Below, piece by piece: positions 25,800 to 34,542 of a stretch of DNA of 64,000 nucleotides. The position numbers and the translations under genes are program-made. How positions within the stretch are numbered: position 1 is the first letter of the stretch; the number at the start of each line of letters is the position of its first letter. The DNA comes from Citrobacter amalonaticus (GTDB lineage: Bacteria > Pseudomonadota > Gammaproteobacteria > Enterobacterales > Enterobacteriaceae). The DNA lies in assembly GCF_001559075.2 (NCBI RefSeq), contig NZ_CP014015.2, positions 3,534,001 to 3,598,000 of the forward strand, given 5' to 3'. The notes under the pieces were generated by a model, which was not told where the DNA came from, did no database searches, and worked only from the letters and a program-made list of their open reading frames with translations.

Positions 25800-27152
25800 A
25801 TGGCTTCGAATGTAATGGATTCTGTTTTATTTAGAGATTCTTTTGGTACACCGGCAATGCGCGCGGTGTTTGATGACTACGAACTCATTCGCAAGTATGT
25901 CGAAGTGGAGGTGGCGCTCGCCAAAGCGCAGGCGCGTTGCGGAGTGATTCCGGAAGCCGCAGCTAAAGAGATCGCCGAGAAGTGCAATGCCGATACGCTG
26001 GATTTCGATTTGCTGCGCCATGAGACGGAAATCGTCGGTTATCCGATCCTGCCGCTTGTGCACCAGATTTCAAAGCAGGCCGGAGGGTCTGGCGGCTATG
26101 TGCACTGGGGGGCGACGACGCAGGACATTATGGATACGGCGGTGGTACTGCAAATCCGTGACGCCTTTGAACTGATCGAAGCGGATATGAACCGGTTGCG
26201 CGCAACGCTGGCAGATCTGGCGCTGCGCTATCGGGATACACCGATGGCCGGTCGCACCCATTTACAGCAGGCGCTGCCGGTGACCTTCGGTTATAAAGCC
26301 GCCATCTGGCTGGACATGTTTGAACGCCACGCCGAACGACTGCAACAGGCGCGTCCGCGTGTACTGGTCGGTGAATTTGCCGGGGCTGCCGGAACGCTGG
26401 CATCGCTGGGCGACAAAGGATTGCCGGTACAAAAAGCGCTGATGGAAGAGTTAGGTCTCAACGTCCCGACCTCCACCTGGCACGTAGCGCGCGACGGCTT
26501 CGCCGAAGCGGTAAATTTACTGGCGGTCATCACCGGTTCGCTAGGAAAAATTGCTTATGACGTGATGCTGATGGCGTCGAACGAGTTTGGTGAACTGTAT
26601 GAACCGTTCGTAAAAGGACGTGGCGCCAGCAGCACGATGCCGCAAAAACGTAACCCTATCTCCAGTGAGTTGATGCTGGCCTGTGCGAAAGGCGTTCGCC
26701 AACAGGCCGGATTGATGCTGGATGCGATGGTTCAGGATCTGGAGCGCGCCACCGGACCGTGGCACGCGGAATGGATTGCGATCCCGGAAAGTTTCGTCCT
26801 GAGCGCAGGGGCGCTGCATCAGGCCAACTTCATGCTGGCAGGACTGGAGGTCGATGAAGCCGCGATGACGCGCAATCTGGGAATGACCAATGGACTGATT
26901 GTGGCCGAAGCCGTGATGATGGGGCTGGCTCCGTACATCGGTCGTCAGGATGCTCACGATGTGGTGTATGACGCCTGTCGCATCGTCAATGAGAAGGGCG
27001 GTCATCTGGCCGATGTACTGAATGCCATGCCGACCGTCGCACAACGACTGGATCCGCAACTGATTAACCAACTGACCGACCCGGCAAATTATCTGGGAAT
27101 GGCGCCTGAGATGGTCGATCAGGTGCTGGCCAAATATCAGTCACGGAAATGA
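25800..27152 (+). CDS. fumarase/aspartase-superfamily lyase (adenylosuccinate lyase / PcaB-like)
   Basis: A 450-residue lyase of the fumarase/aspartase superfamily. The three conserved regions are present: GATTQD (104-109), GRTHLQQALP (151-160) and the signature loop GASSTMPQKRNP (275-286) with the catalytic serine. Sequence style is closest to the 3-carboxy-muconate cycloisomerase / adenylosuccinate-lyase-like branch. Housekeeping purB is a different protein, and no protocatechuate genes are nearby, so neither role is supported. Family enzymes usually split a C-N or C-O bond and release fumarate. With a dicarboxylate-type transporter 33 bases downstream, a catabolic lyase for an imported dicarboxylate or succinyl adduct is likely; the substrate is unknown. 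Confidence 0.85.
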   Translation: MASNVMDSVLFRDSFGTPAMRAVFDDYELIRKYVEVEVALAKAQARCGVIPEAAAKEIAEKCNADTLDFDLLRHETEIVGYPILPLVHQISKQAGGSGGYVHWGATTQDIMDTAVVLQIRDAFELIEADMNRLRATLADLALRYRDTPMAGRTHLQQALPVTFGYKAAIWLDMFERHAERLQQARPRVLVGEFAGAAGTLASLGDKGLPVQKALMEELGLNVPTSTWHVARDGFAEAVNLLAVITGSLGKIAYDVMLMASNEFGELYEPFVKGRGASSTMPQKRNPISSELMLACAKGVRQQAGLMLDAMVQDLERATGPWHAEWIAIPESFVLSAGALHQANFMLAGLEVDEAAMTRNLGMTNGLIVAEAVMMGLAPYIGRQDAHDVVYDACRIVNEKGGHLADVLNAMPTVAQRLDPQLINQLTDPANYLGMAPEMVDQVLAKYQSRK

Positions 27153-27185
27153 ACATTCTCGTGCTAACGGAATAAGGATATGGCT

Positions 27186-28607
27186 ATGTCTACAAATTCT
27201 GTCGCGGGAAAGAAACTTCTCTCATTTCTGATCCCGCTGGTGATCGGTGCCGTCATTTGGTTTATTCCCGTCCCTGAAGGGTTAACGCCGGCGGCCTGGC
27301 ATATGTTTGCGATTTTTGCCGCCACTATTGCGGCAATCCTGACCCAGCCGCTCCCTTCGGGGGCGGTCATGCTGATTGCGCTTTGCGTGGTCATCTTTAG
27401 CAAAACGTTGACCGAGGCAAAGGCGCTGTCGGGCTTTGCCTCTGGCACGGTATGGCTGATTTTCTGCGCCTACGTGCTTTCGCTGGGGTTTGTCACCTCC
27501 GGGCTGGGGAAACGCATTGCCTATAAAATGCTGTCGCTGTTTGGTGGCAGTAGCCTGGGGATCGCCTATTCGCTTGGCGTTTCCGACCTGATTATGGCCC
27601 CGGCGATGCCTTCTGTAACGGCGCGTTCCGGCGGGATTATTTTCCCGATCGCCCGCTCAATCAATGACGTGCTCGGTTCGGCGCCCGGCGTGACCGGTAA
27701 GCGGATTGGCGATTTCTTAACGATGGTCTGCTTTCAGTTCACGCCGATCACCGGGGCGATATTTTTAACGGGGATGGCGGCGAACCCGTTGGTGGCAAGC
27801 CTGGCAAAATCCACGCTGGGTCTGGAGATCACCTGGGGCGGCTGGTTTATTTCCGCCGTCGTTCCGGCGATGGTCTGTTTTTGCCTGATGCCGCTGCTGG
27901 TCTACAAGCTGCTGGATCCGGAACTGAAACAGACTCCGGAAGCCAAAGCGATGGGCAAACAGTCGCTGAGCGAACTGGGCGGTATGAGCAGTAATGAGAA
28001 AAAAGTAGCCATAGGCTTTGTGCTGGCGCTGGTGGGCTGGGGAACCAGTCTGATAACTGGCCTCTCTGCGACGTCGGTTGGGTTGGGGCTGGCCGCCTAT
28101 TTGTTTGCGACCGGAGCGGTCAGTTGGAAAAGTCTCCTCAATGACCATGCGGCGTGGGATACGGTGATCTGGTTCAGCGTGATCATCAGCCTGGCGACGG
28201 GTCTGGCGGATCTGGGATTCATCAAATGGATGACGGTGAAGCTGGGTAGCGGGATTCAGGGGTTCGGTGCAATGGAAGCCTTCATCGTGCTCGGTGTCTT
28301 GTATATCTACGTCCACTACCTGTTTGCTACCGCCACGGGGCACGTTGCCGCGCTGTACGCGCCATTTGCCGCCACGGCGATTGCTGCCGGCGCACCGCCG
28401 ATGATGGTGGCTATCTGCTTCGGTATCTTCAGTAACCTGATGTGGGGGAACACCGAGTACGGCGGCGGACCCGGTCCTATCTACTTTGCGCAAGGCTATT
28501 TCGAGCGACCACGGTTTTACCGAATCAACCTGTGCGTGGTGACCTTCAACGTCATTATCATTTTCGCCGTGGGCATGCTGTGGTGGAAGCTGCTGGGTTA
28601 CTATTAA
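27186..28607 (+). CDS. DASS-family (SLC13/CitT-like) anion transporter
   Basis: A 473-residue inner-membrane protein with about 12 hydrophobic segments, of the divalent anion:Na+ symporter family (CitT/TtdT branch). Segments LIMAPAMPSVTARSGGIIFP and MWGNTEYGGGPGPIYF match the substrate and cation loops of that branch. Known relatives carry citrate, tartrate or succinate. The ATG at 27186 lies seven bases after AAGGA (27174-27178); the ATG at 27180 is too close to it. It follows the lyase gene in one operon and presumably imports its substrate. Confidence 0.86.
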   Translation: MSTNSVAGKKLLSFLIPLVIGAVIWFIPVPEGLTPAAWHMFAIFAATIAAILTQPLPSGAVMLIALCVVIFSKTLTEAKALSGFASGTVWLIFCAYVLSLGFVTSGLGKRIAYKMLSLFGGSSLGIAYSLGVSDLIMAPAMPSVTARSGGIIFPIARSINDVLGSAPGVTGKRIGDFLTMVCFQFTPITGAIFLTGMAANPLVASLAKSTLGLEITWGGWFISAVVPAMVCFCLMPLLVYKLLDPELKQTPEAKAMGKQSLSELGGMSSNEKKVAIGFVLALVGWGTSLITGLSATSVGLGLAAYLFATGAVSWKSLLNDHAAWDTVIWFSVIISLATGLADLGFIKWMTVKLGSGIQGFGAMEAFIVLGVLYIYVHYLFATATGHVAALYAPFAATAIAAGAPPMMVAICFGIFSNLMWGNTEYGGGPGPIYFAQGYFERPRFYRINLCVVTFNVIIIFAVGMLWWKLLGYY

Positions 28608-28609
28608 GT

Positions 28610-28776
28610 CGCAGCGCAGTTGCCTGATGGCGCTGCGCTTATCAGGCCTACGCGCACAGATTGGTATATAGCCGTAGGCCGGATAAGGCGTAAGCCGCCA
28701 TCCGGCACTTCACTACGCGCACAGATTGGTATATAGCCGTAGGTCGGATAAGGCGTAAGCCGCCATCCGGCACTTC
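28610..28776. repeat. REP elements with a tandem 65-base duplication
   Basis: A REP-type unit (TGCCTGATGGCGCTGCGC...ATCAGGCCTACGC, from 28621) is followed by two direct copies of a REP-containing segment, 28649-28711 and 28714-28776. They have a period of 65 and a single mismatch (C at 28679, T at 28744). Together they fill the gap between the DASS gene and dinG. Confidence 0.88.
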
Positions 28777-28846
28777 GTCTCCAGGTTGCGAAGCGCCTTC
28801 CAGAAGCGGCAAAAAAGATACGTTCCAGGCCTGAAATGTGCCACAA

Positions 28847-28866
28847 TAGTGGCTGTTTATACAGTG
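28847..28866 (+). promoter_or_regulatory. LexA box of dinG
   Basis: TAGTG-GCTGTTTATA-CAGTG: the right half is close to consensus CAGTA and the left half has one change from TACTG. It matches the position and odd left half of the E. coli dinG SOS box, ending 14 bases before the start codon. Confidence 0.85.
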
Positions 28867-28880
28867 TTTCAGGTTTTCTC

Positions 28881-31031
28881 ATGGCATTAACCGCTGCGCT
28901 TAAAGCGCAAATCGCCGCCTGGTATAAGGCGCTTCAGGAACAGATCCCCGACTTTATCCCCCGTGCGCCGCAGCGGCAGATGATTGCCGATGTCGCAAAA
29001 ACGCTGACCGGAGAAGAAGGGCGTCATCTGGCGATTGAAGCTCCTACCGGAGTGGGGAAAACCCTGTCCTATCTCATTCCCGGCATTGCCATTGCGCGGG
29101 AAGAGCAAAAAACGCTGGTGGTCAGTACCGCCAACGTGGCGTTGCAGGATCAGATCTACAGTAAAGATCTGCCGCTACTGCGCAAAATCATTCCCGATCT
29201 TCGCTTTACCGCCGCATTTGGTCGCGGGCGCTATGTGTGTCCGCGAAATCTGACGGCGCTGGCCAGTACCGAACCGACGCAGCAGGATCTGCTCGCCTTT
29301 CTTGACGATGAACTCACGCCGAACAATCAGGAAGAGCAGAAGCGCTGCGCAAAGCTGAAAGGCGACCTCGACAGCTACAAGTGGGACGGCCTGCGCGATC
29401 ATACGGATATTGCCATTGACGACGATCTCTGGCGACGACTGAGTACCGATAAAGCCAGTTGCCTTAACCGCAACTGCCACTACTACCGCGAGTGCCCGTT
29501 TTTTGTGGCCCGTCGCGAGATTCAGGAAGCGGAAGTGGTGGTGGCAAACCATGCGCTGGTGATGGCGGCGATGGAAAGCGAAGCGGTGTTACCGGACCCG
29601 AAAAATCTGCTGCTGGTGCTCGATGAAGGCCATCACCTGCCGGATGTCGCCCGCGATGCGCTGGAAATGAGTGCGGAAATTACCGCCCCCTGGTATCGTC
29701 TGCAACTGGATCTGTTTTGCAAACTGGTGGCGACCTGCATGGAGCAGTTTCGCCCCAAAACCACGCCGCCGCTGGCGAATCCGGAGCGTCTGAACGCCCA
29801 TTGCGAAGAGCTGTATGAACTTATCGCGTCACTTAATAACATTCTCAGTCTGTACATGCCAGTCGGGCAGGAAGCGGAACATCGTTTTGCGATGGGGGAA
29901 CTGCCGGATGAAGTGATGGAGATTTGCCAGCGTCTGGCGAAGCTCACCGAAACGCTGCGTGGTCTGGCGGAGCTGTTTTTGAACGATCTTAGCGAGAAAA
30001 CCGGCAGCCATGATGTTGTGCGTTTGCACCGGGCTATTTTGCAGATGAACCGTGCGCTGGGGATGTTTGAAGCGCAGAGCAAACTGTGGCGGCTGGCCTC
30101 GCTGGCCCAGTCATCCGGCGCACCGGTGTCGAAATGGACGACACGCGAGGTGCGTGACGGACAACCCCACGTCTGGTTTCACTGCGTAGGGATCCGCGTG
30201 AGCGATCAACTGGAGCGGTTACTCTGGCGCAGTGTGCCGCATATTATCGTCACCTCCGCCACGCTGCGTTCACTTAACAGCTTTTCGCGTCTGCAGGAGA
30301 TGAGCGGCCTGAAGGAAAAAGCCGGAGACCGCTTCGTCGCGCTCGATTCGCCGTTTAACCATGTCGAGCAGGGCAAAATTATTATTCCGCAGATGCGCTA
30401 TGAGCCGCTGATAGACAACGAAGAGCAGCATATTGCGGAGATGGCTGCCTATTTCCGCGAACAGCTGGAAAGTAAAAAGCATTCCGGCATGCTGGTGCTG
30501 TTTGCCAGTGGGCGAGCGATGCAGCGCTTTCTGGAATACGTCACCGATCTGCGCCTGTTGCTGTTGGTCCAGGGTGATCAGCCGCGCTACCGGCTGGTGG
30601 AACTGCACCGTAAGCGGGTAGAAAACGGCGAGCGCAGCGTACTGGTTGGGCTGCAATCTTTCGCCGAAGGTCTGGATCTGAAAGGCGATTTACTCAGTCA
30701 GGTGCATATCCACAAAATTGCTTTTCCCCCCATCGACAGCCCGGTGGTGATCACCGAAGGCGAGTGGCTTAAAAGTCTCAATCGCTATCCGTTCGAAGTG
30801 CAGAGTTTACCCGCCGCCTCGTTTAATCTTATCCAGCAGGTGGGGCGCTTGATCCGTAGCCACGGGTGCTGGGGAGAAGTGGTGATTTATGATAAGCGTC
30901 TGTTGACCAAAAATTATGGCAAGCGTTTACTGGAGGCATTACCTGTTTTTCCCATAGAGCGACCCGCTGTGCCAGACGTTATCGTTAAGGCAAAAGAAAA
31001 AGCGAAACCCACGCGCCGTCGGCGTAAATAA
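28881..31031 (+). CDS. dinG: ATP-dependent 5'-3' DNA helicase DinG
   Basis: DinG (716 residues, as in E. coli) is an SOS-induced XPD-like helicase that unwinds D-loops and R-loops and helps forks pass transcription units. Walker A is EAPTGVGKT (53-61). The 4Fe-4S cluster cysteines are all present: C120, C194, C199 and C205. DEGHHLPD is the motif II region, and QQVGRLIRSHG is motif VI. The start MALTAALKAQ at 28881 is preferred to an in-frame codon 45 bases upstream that lies in the LexA box. The 26-base gap to ybiB suggests one SOS transcript. Confidence 0.97.
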   Translation: MALTAALKAQIAAWYKALQEQIPDFIPRAPQRQMIADVAKTLTGEEGRHLAIEAPTGVGKTLSYLIPGIAIAREEQKTLVVSTANVALQDQIYSKDLPLLRKIIPDLRFTAAFGRGRYVCPRNLTALASTEPTQQDLLAFLDDELTPNNQEEQKRCAKLKGDLDSYKWDGLRDHTDIAIDDDLWRRLSTDKASCLNRNCHYYRECPFFVARREIQEAEVVVANHALVMAAMESEAVLPDPKNLLLVLDEGHHLPDVARDALEMSAEITAPWYRLQLDLFCKLVATCMEQFRPKTTPPLANPERLNAHCEELYELIASLNNILSLYMPVGQEAEHRFAMGELPDEVMEICQRLAKLTETLRGLAELFLNDLSEKTGSHDVVRLHRAILQMNRALGMFEAQSKLWRLASLAQSSGAPVSKWTTREVRDGQPHVWFHCVGIRVSDQLERLLWRSVPHIIVTSATLRSLNSFSRLQEMSGLKEKAGDRFVALDSPFNHVEQGKIIIPQMRYEPLIDNEEQHIAEMAAYFREQLESKKHSGMLVLFASGRAMQRFLEYVTDLRLLLLVQGDQPRYRLVELHRKRVENGERSVLVGLQSFAEGLDLKGDLLSQVHIHKIAFPPIDSPVVITEGEWLKSLNRYPFEVQSLPAASFNLIQQVGRLIRSHGCWGEVVIYDKRLLTKNYGKRLLEALPVFPIERPAVPDVIVKAKEKAKPTRRRRK

Positions 31032-31057
31032 CGTGAGTGTGAGGCAAGGAGTTTTCG

Positions 31058-32026
31058 ATGGATTACCGCAAAATAATTAAAGAGATCGGCCGGGGGAAAA
31101 ACCACGCCCGCGATCTGGACCAGGATACCGCGCGAGGGCTTTATACCCACATGCTCAACGGCGACGTGCCGGAACTGGAAATGGGCGGCGTACTGATTGC
31201 GTTGCGCATCAAAGGGGAAGGGGAAGCCGAAATGCTGGGCTTTTATGAGGCGATGCAAAACCATTCCATTAAGCTTACCCCGCCGGTTGCGAAGCCGATG
31301 CCGATTGTTATCCCCAGCTATAACGGCGCGCGCAAACAGGCGAACCTGACGCCGCTGCTGGCGATTTTATTGCATAAACTGGGTTTTCCAGTGGTCGTAC
31401 ATGGGGTGAGCGAAGATCCGACCCGCGTGCTGACGGAGACCATTTTCGAGCTGATGGGGATTGCCCCGACGCGTCATGCCGGGCAGGCACAGGCGAAACT
31501 GGATGGACATCAGCCGGTCTTTATTCCGGTGAGCACGCTCTGCCCACCGCTGGAAAAACAGCTGGCAATGCGCTGGCGACTGGGCGTGCGCAACAGCGCG
31601 CATACGCTGGCGAAGCTGGCGACGCCGTTTGCTGAAGACGCCGCACTGCGTCTTGCCAGCGTGTCGCATCCGGAATATGTGCCGCGCGTAGCGAAATTCT
31701 TCAGTGATATTGGTGGCCGTGGGCTGTTGATGCACGGAACCGAAGGTGAGGTGTACGCCAATCCGCAACGCTGCCCGCAGATTAGCCTGATTGATAGCAC
31801 CGGCACCCGGGTGTTACAGAGCCGACAAAGTGAAATGCCCGACGAACCTGTACCGCTGCCTGCGGCAAAGGATCCTGAGACGACCGCGCGCTGGATTGAA
31901 CGCTGCCTGGCGGGAAGCGAGCCGGTACCGGCATCGTTGAAAATCCAGATAGCCTGTTGTCTGGTGGCAACGGGTGAGGTGGCGACACTCGAGGAAGGAC
32001 TGGCGCGAGTAAACGACAGTTTTTAG
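31058..32026 (+). CDS. ybiB: YbiB, TrpD2-family nucleic-acid-binding protein
   Basis: A 322-residue protein (E. coli 320) with the anthranilate phosphoribosyltransferase fold. E. coli YbiB (TrpD2) does not make tryptophan intermediates but binds DNA and RNA tightly, and it is induced with dinG by DNA damage. Here it follows dinG by 26 bases after an AAGGAG site. The family segments GDVPELEMGGVLIALRIKGE and RNSAHTLAKLATPF are visible. Its precise role in the SOS response is unknown. Confidence 0.93.
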   Translation: MDYRKIIKEIGRGKNHARDLDQDTARGLYTHMLNGDVPELEMGGVLIALRIKGEGEAEMLGFYEAMQNHSIKLTPPVAKPMPIVIPSYNGARKQANLTPLLAILLHKLGFPVVVHGVSEDPTRVLTETIFELMGIAPTRHAGQAQAKLDGHQPVFIPVSTLCPPLEKQLAMRWRLGVRNSAHTLAKLATPFAEDAALRLASVSHPEYVPRVAKFFSDIGGRGLLMHGTEGEVYANPQRCPQISLIDSTGTRVLQSRQSEMPDEPVPLPAAKDPETTARWIERCLAGSEPVPASLKIQIACCLVATGEVATLEEGLARVNDSF

Positions 32027-32045
32027 CGCCACAGATAAAAAAAAA

Positions 32046-32067
32046 GCCCGTCCAGTGGCGGACGGGC
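32046..32067 (-). terminator. terminator of ybiJ
   Basis: GCCCGTCC/GGACGGGC stem with a six-base loop. The A-run immediately on its left reads as a U-run on the minus strand, so it ends ybiJ transcription; it may also stop dinG-ybiB. Confidence 0.9.
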
Positions 32068-32135
32068 AAACAAGGGTAATTCAGGTTCAATGAGGGTTGG
32101 AGCAGGGTGTCTGTTGGCAGCAGACGGGGTAAACC

Positions 32136-32396
32136 TTATTTGTAGATAACAGCAGTACCGCTCATTTTGTTGTTGTTGTTGGCAGAGGTGATGCTGTAAC
32201 CACTTGCGCCGGCAGCAGCGGCTTTCTCAGCCAGTTTTGCTTCCAGGCCGTCCAGCGTGGTTGCGCCTTCTGCAGAAACCACACCGATTTTATTCATGCT
32301 TTGCGCCTGAGCAGCCGTAACAGGTTCGGCAGCGAAAACGCCAAAAGACAGAGTAGACAGGGCAACAGCGGCAACAGCATATTTGATAGTTTTCAT
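32136..32396 (-). CDS. ybiJ: YbiJ, DUF1471 periplasmic protein
   Basis: An 86-residue YhcN/BhsA/McbA-family (DUF1471) protein. A signal peptide of about 22 residues ends ...FGVFA, followed by the mature domain with LDGLEAKLAEKAAAAGASGY and the ending GTAVIYK. Family members respond to stress and influence biofilms; YbiJ itself is uncharacterised. It is a paralogue of mcbA at 33069-33329, with ybiI between them. In E. coli ybiC lies between ybiB and ybiJ; it is missing here. Confidence 0.94.
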   Translation of the reverse strand: MKTIKYAVAAVALSTLSFGVFAAEPVTAAQAQSMNKIGVVSAEGATTLDGLEAKLAEKAAAAGASGYSITSANNNNKMSGTAVIYK

Positions 32397-32681
32397 TGTT
32401 AATCTCTCGCAGGTTATTTATTAAGGAAGACGATGTTCCGTCGATGTGATGAGTATCACGCTTTTTTTCGAGAGATAAAATCGAAGAGAATTGACAACAT
32501 TCATCAAAAAAATTGAATGACAAATAACTTATTGATTATTAATTAATTCACGAGATGAATTTACGGTTCTTCGCAGTTCACTTTACAGTTGAGAGGAGAA
32601 CGGCACATTTTGCTACGCAGAGAGCAATTTAACGTGAGCGTAAGCGAAACGGCATGTTCTTTATATCTGTGTAAGGATAGG

Positions 32682-32948
32682 TCAACGTAGCTGGCTGTCT
32701 TTTGATCCTCTGCGATTATATCCCGTATAGGAGGAGTTCTGCGAATCTTTCTCCTGTTGGCAGTTAAGGCACAATCTTACACCCGGCACTGCCTGTCGGC
32801 GGGCTTCCGGGATCGGATCGCCACATTCTTCGCATTCATACAGGCTATCACCGCGCGGAATTTCACCTCTTGCACGCGCGACAGCATCTTCAATTGTACT
32901 GTTGATCTGTTCGTTCACAGCGTCATCATTTGCCCAACCAGAGGCCAT
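32682..32948 (-). CDS. ybiI: YbiI, DksA/TraR-type zinc-finger protein
   Basis: An 88-residue protein with a C4 zinc finger: CEECG near residue 39-43 and CLNC near 60-63. A short N-terminal helix and a basic C-terminus flank it. This is the compact TraR/DksA-like architecture that can enter the RNA polymerase secondary channel, but no target is known for YbiI. The start MASGWAND at 32948 follows a GAGGAGAAC site. In E. coli ybiX and fiu follow; both are absent here. Confidence 0.93.
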   Translation of the reverse strand: MASGWANDDAVNEQINSTIEDAVARARGEIPRGDSLYECEECGDPIPEARRQAVPGVRLCLNCQQEKDSQNSSYTGYNRRGSKDSQLR

Positions 32949-33068
32949 AGCACGGTTCTCCTCACGCTTTATAACGAGGTTATTATAGTCAAGATGGAGT
33001 CAAAAATTGCTCAGTCAAGGGGCAATGCCCGATAAGCGGCGTCGCTATCGGGCAGGTGGTAGGGAAGG

Positions 33069-33329
33069 TTACTTGTAAATGGTGGCTGTACCATACATCT
33101 GGTTCTTACCGCCTGCGGAATTAACCACAAAGCCTTTCGCGCCTTGCTCTTGCGCTTTTTCCGCCAGTTTATCCTCCAGGTCACTCAGGTTGGTGGCGCC
33201 AGTGGCAGAGACGGTACCTGACGCACGTAGCTGGCCGGTATCGGGACTGCTGAGAGGTTGTGCTGCAGACGCCGCGAATGCCACACCTGCAAGCGTGGTA
33301 GCGACGAGTAATGCGAGGCATTTTTTCAT
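33069..33329 (-). CDS. mcbA: McbA, DUF1471 periplasmic protein
   Basis: McbA (YbiM, 86 residues) has a signal peptide ending near residue 22 (ASAAQPL) and the DUF1471 domain LSDLEDKLAEKAQEQGAKGF, ending GTATIYK. In E. coli McbA is turned on by the regulator McbR (YncC) and affects mucoidy and biofilm formation. The start MKKCLALLV at 33329 follows GAGGAGAGC; the upstream extension of the frame has no signal peptide. It is a paralogue of ybiJ. Confidence 0.94.
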   Translation of the reverse strand: MKKCLALLVATTLAGVAFAASAAQPLSSPDTGQLRASGTVSATGATNLSDLEDKLAEKAQEQGAKGFVVNSAGGKNQMYGTATIYK

Positions 33330-33615
33330 GATGCTCTCCTCAGTGAAACAACGTGTAGTGCCAGATAAGTTTAGGTCGTCAGTGCGGCAGGAATGGCGTA
33401 AAAAATTGATGATGATCTGCTTAAAATTTGAACGAAAAATATTGACGTATGTTGACAAATCAATGACATACATATCATTGATATTTGGGCGATTTGCGCC
33501 GCTTCGTCCCGTTTCGCGCGCAGATACGCTGCAGTGAAGCGGCTGTTTCTCATCAACCCGGTTTACCGCGTTGCGTTATGCGGGTATCTTACGCCGCTGT
33601 TAAAAGGAGAATGCT

Positions 33616-34542
33616 ATGTCCCCCCAGAAACCAGGCTTACACCCGCGCAACCGTCATCACAGTCGCTACGATCTTGCCACGCTCTGCAAAGGCACGCCTG
33701 AGCTGGCGCAGTATCTCGTCCTGACCCCCGCGGGCGAGCAAAGCGTTGATTTTGCCAATCCGCTGGCGGTAAAGGCGTTGAATAAGGCGCTGCTGGCGCA
33801 CTTCTATGGGGTGGCAAACTGGGATATTCCAGAAGGATTCCTGTGTCCGCCGGTGCCAGGGCGTGCAGATTACCTCCACCATCTGGCCGATCTGCTTGCC
33901 GAGACAACGGGAAGTGTGCCGACTCAGGCCACAATCCTTGATGTTGGCGTGGGCGCGAACTGTATTTATCCGCTGATCGGCGTGCATGAGTATGGCTGGC
34001 GTTTCACGGGCAGTGAGACGCATGAGCAGGCGTTAGCCAGCGCGCAGGCCATTATCAGCGCCAATCCAGGGCTGACGCGCGCCATTCGCCTGCGTCGACA
34101 GAAAACTCCAGCGGCTATCTTTAACGGTATTATTCATAAAAATGAGCAATATGACGCGACGCTGTGCAATCCGCCGTTCCACGAGTCCGCCGCCTCTGCT
34201 CGTGCTGGAAGCGAGCGCAAACGCCGCAACCTCGGACAGAGCAAAGATGATGCGCTGAACTTCGGCGGTCAGCAGCAGGAGCTGTGGTGTGAAGGGGGGG
34301 AAGTCGCGTTCATCAAAACGATGATTGCCGAAAGCCAGACCTTTGGCCGTCAGGTCATGTGGTTTACCACGCTGGTGTCACGCGGCGAAAACCTGCCGCC
34401 GCTCTATCGCGCGCTGACTGACGTGGGGGCGGTCAAGGTGGTGAAAAAAGAGATGGCCCAGGGGCAAAAGCAGAGCCGCTTTATCGCCTGGACCTTTATG
34501 GACGACGACCAGCGCCGCCGTTTTAGTACGCGTAAACGCTAG
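33616..34542 (+). CDS. rlmF: 23S rRNA (adenine-1618-N6)-methyltransferase
   Basis: RlmF (YbiN, 308 residues) methylates A1618 of 23S rRNA before the 50S subunit is complete. The SAM pocket is ILDVGVGANCIYPLIG (about residues 107-122), and the catalytic N6-methylase motif is CNPPFHES (about 186-193). The N-terminus is basic (KPGLHPRNRHHSRYD), as expected for RNA binding. Its stop overlaps the convergent ybiO stop by three bases. Confidence 0.96.
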   Translation: MSPQKPGLHPRNRHHSRYDLATLCKGTPELAQYLVLTPAGEQSVDFANPLAVKALNKALLAHFYGVANWDIPEGFLCPPVPGRADYLHHLADLLAETTGSVPTQATILDVGVGANCIYPLIGVHEYGWRFTGSETHEQALASAQAIISANPGLTRAIRLRRQKTPAAIFNGIIHKNEQYDATLCNPPFHESAASARAGSERKRRNLGQSKDDALNFGGQQQELWCEGGEVAFIKTMIAESQTFGRQVMWFTTLVSRGENLPPLYRALTDVGAVKVVKKEMAQGQKQSRFIAWTFMDDDQRRRFSTRKR

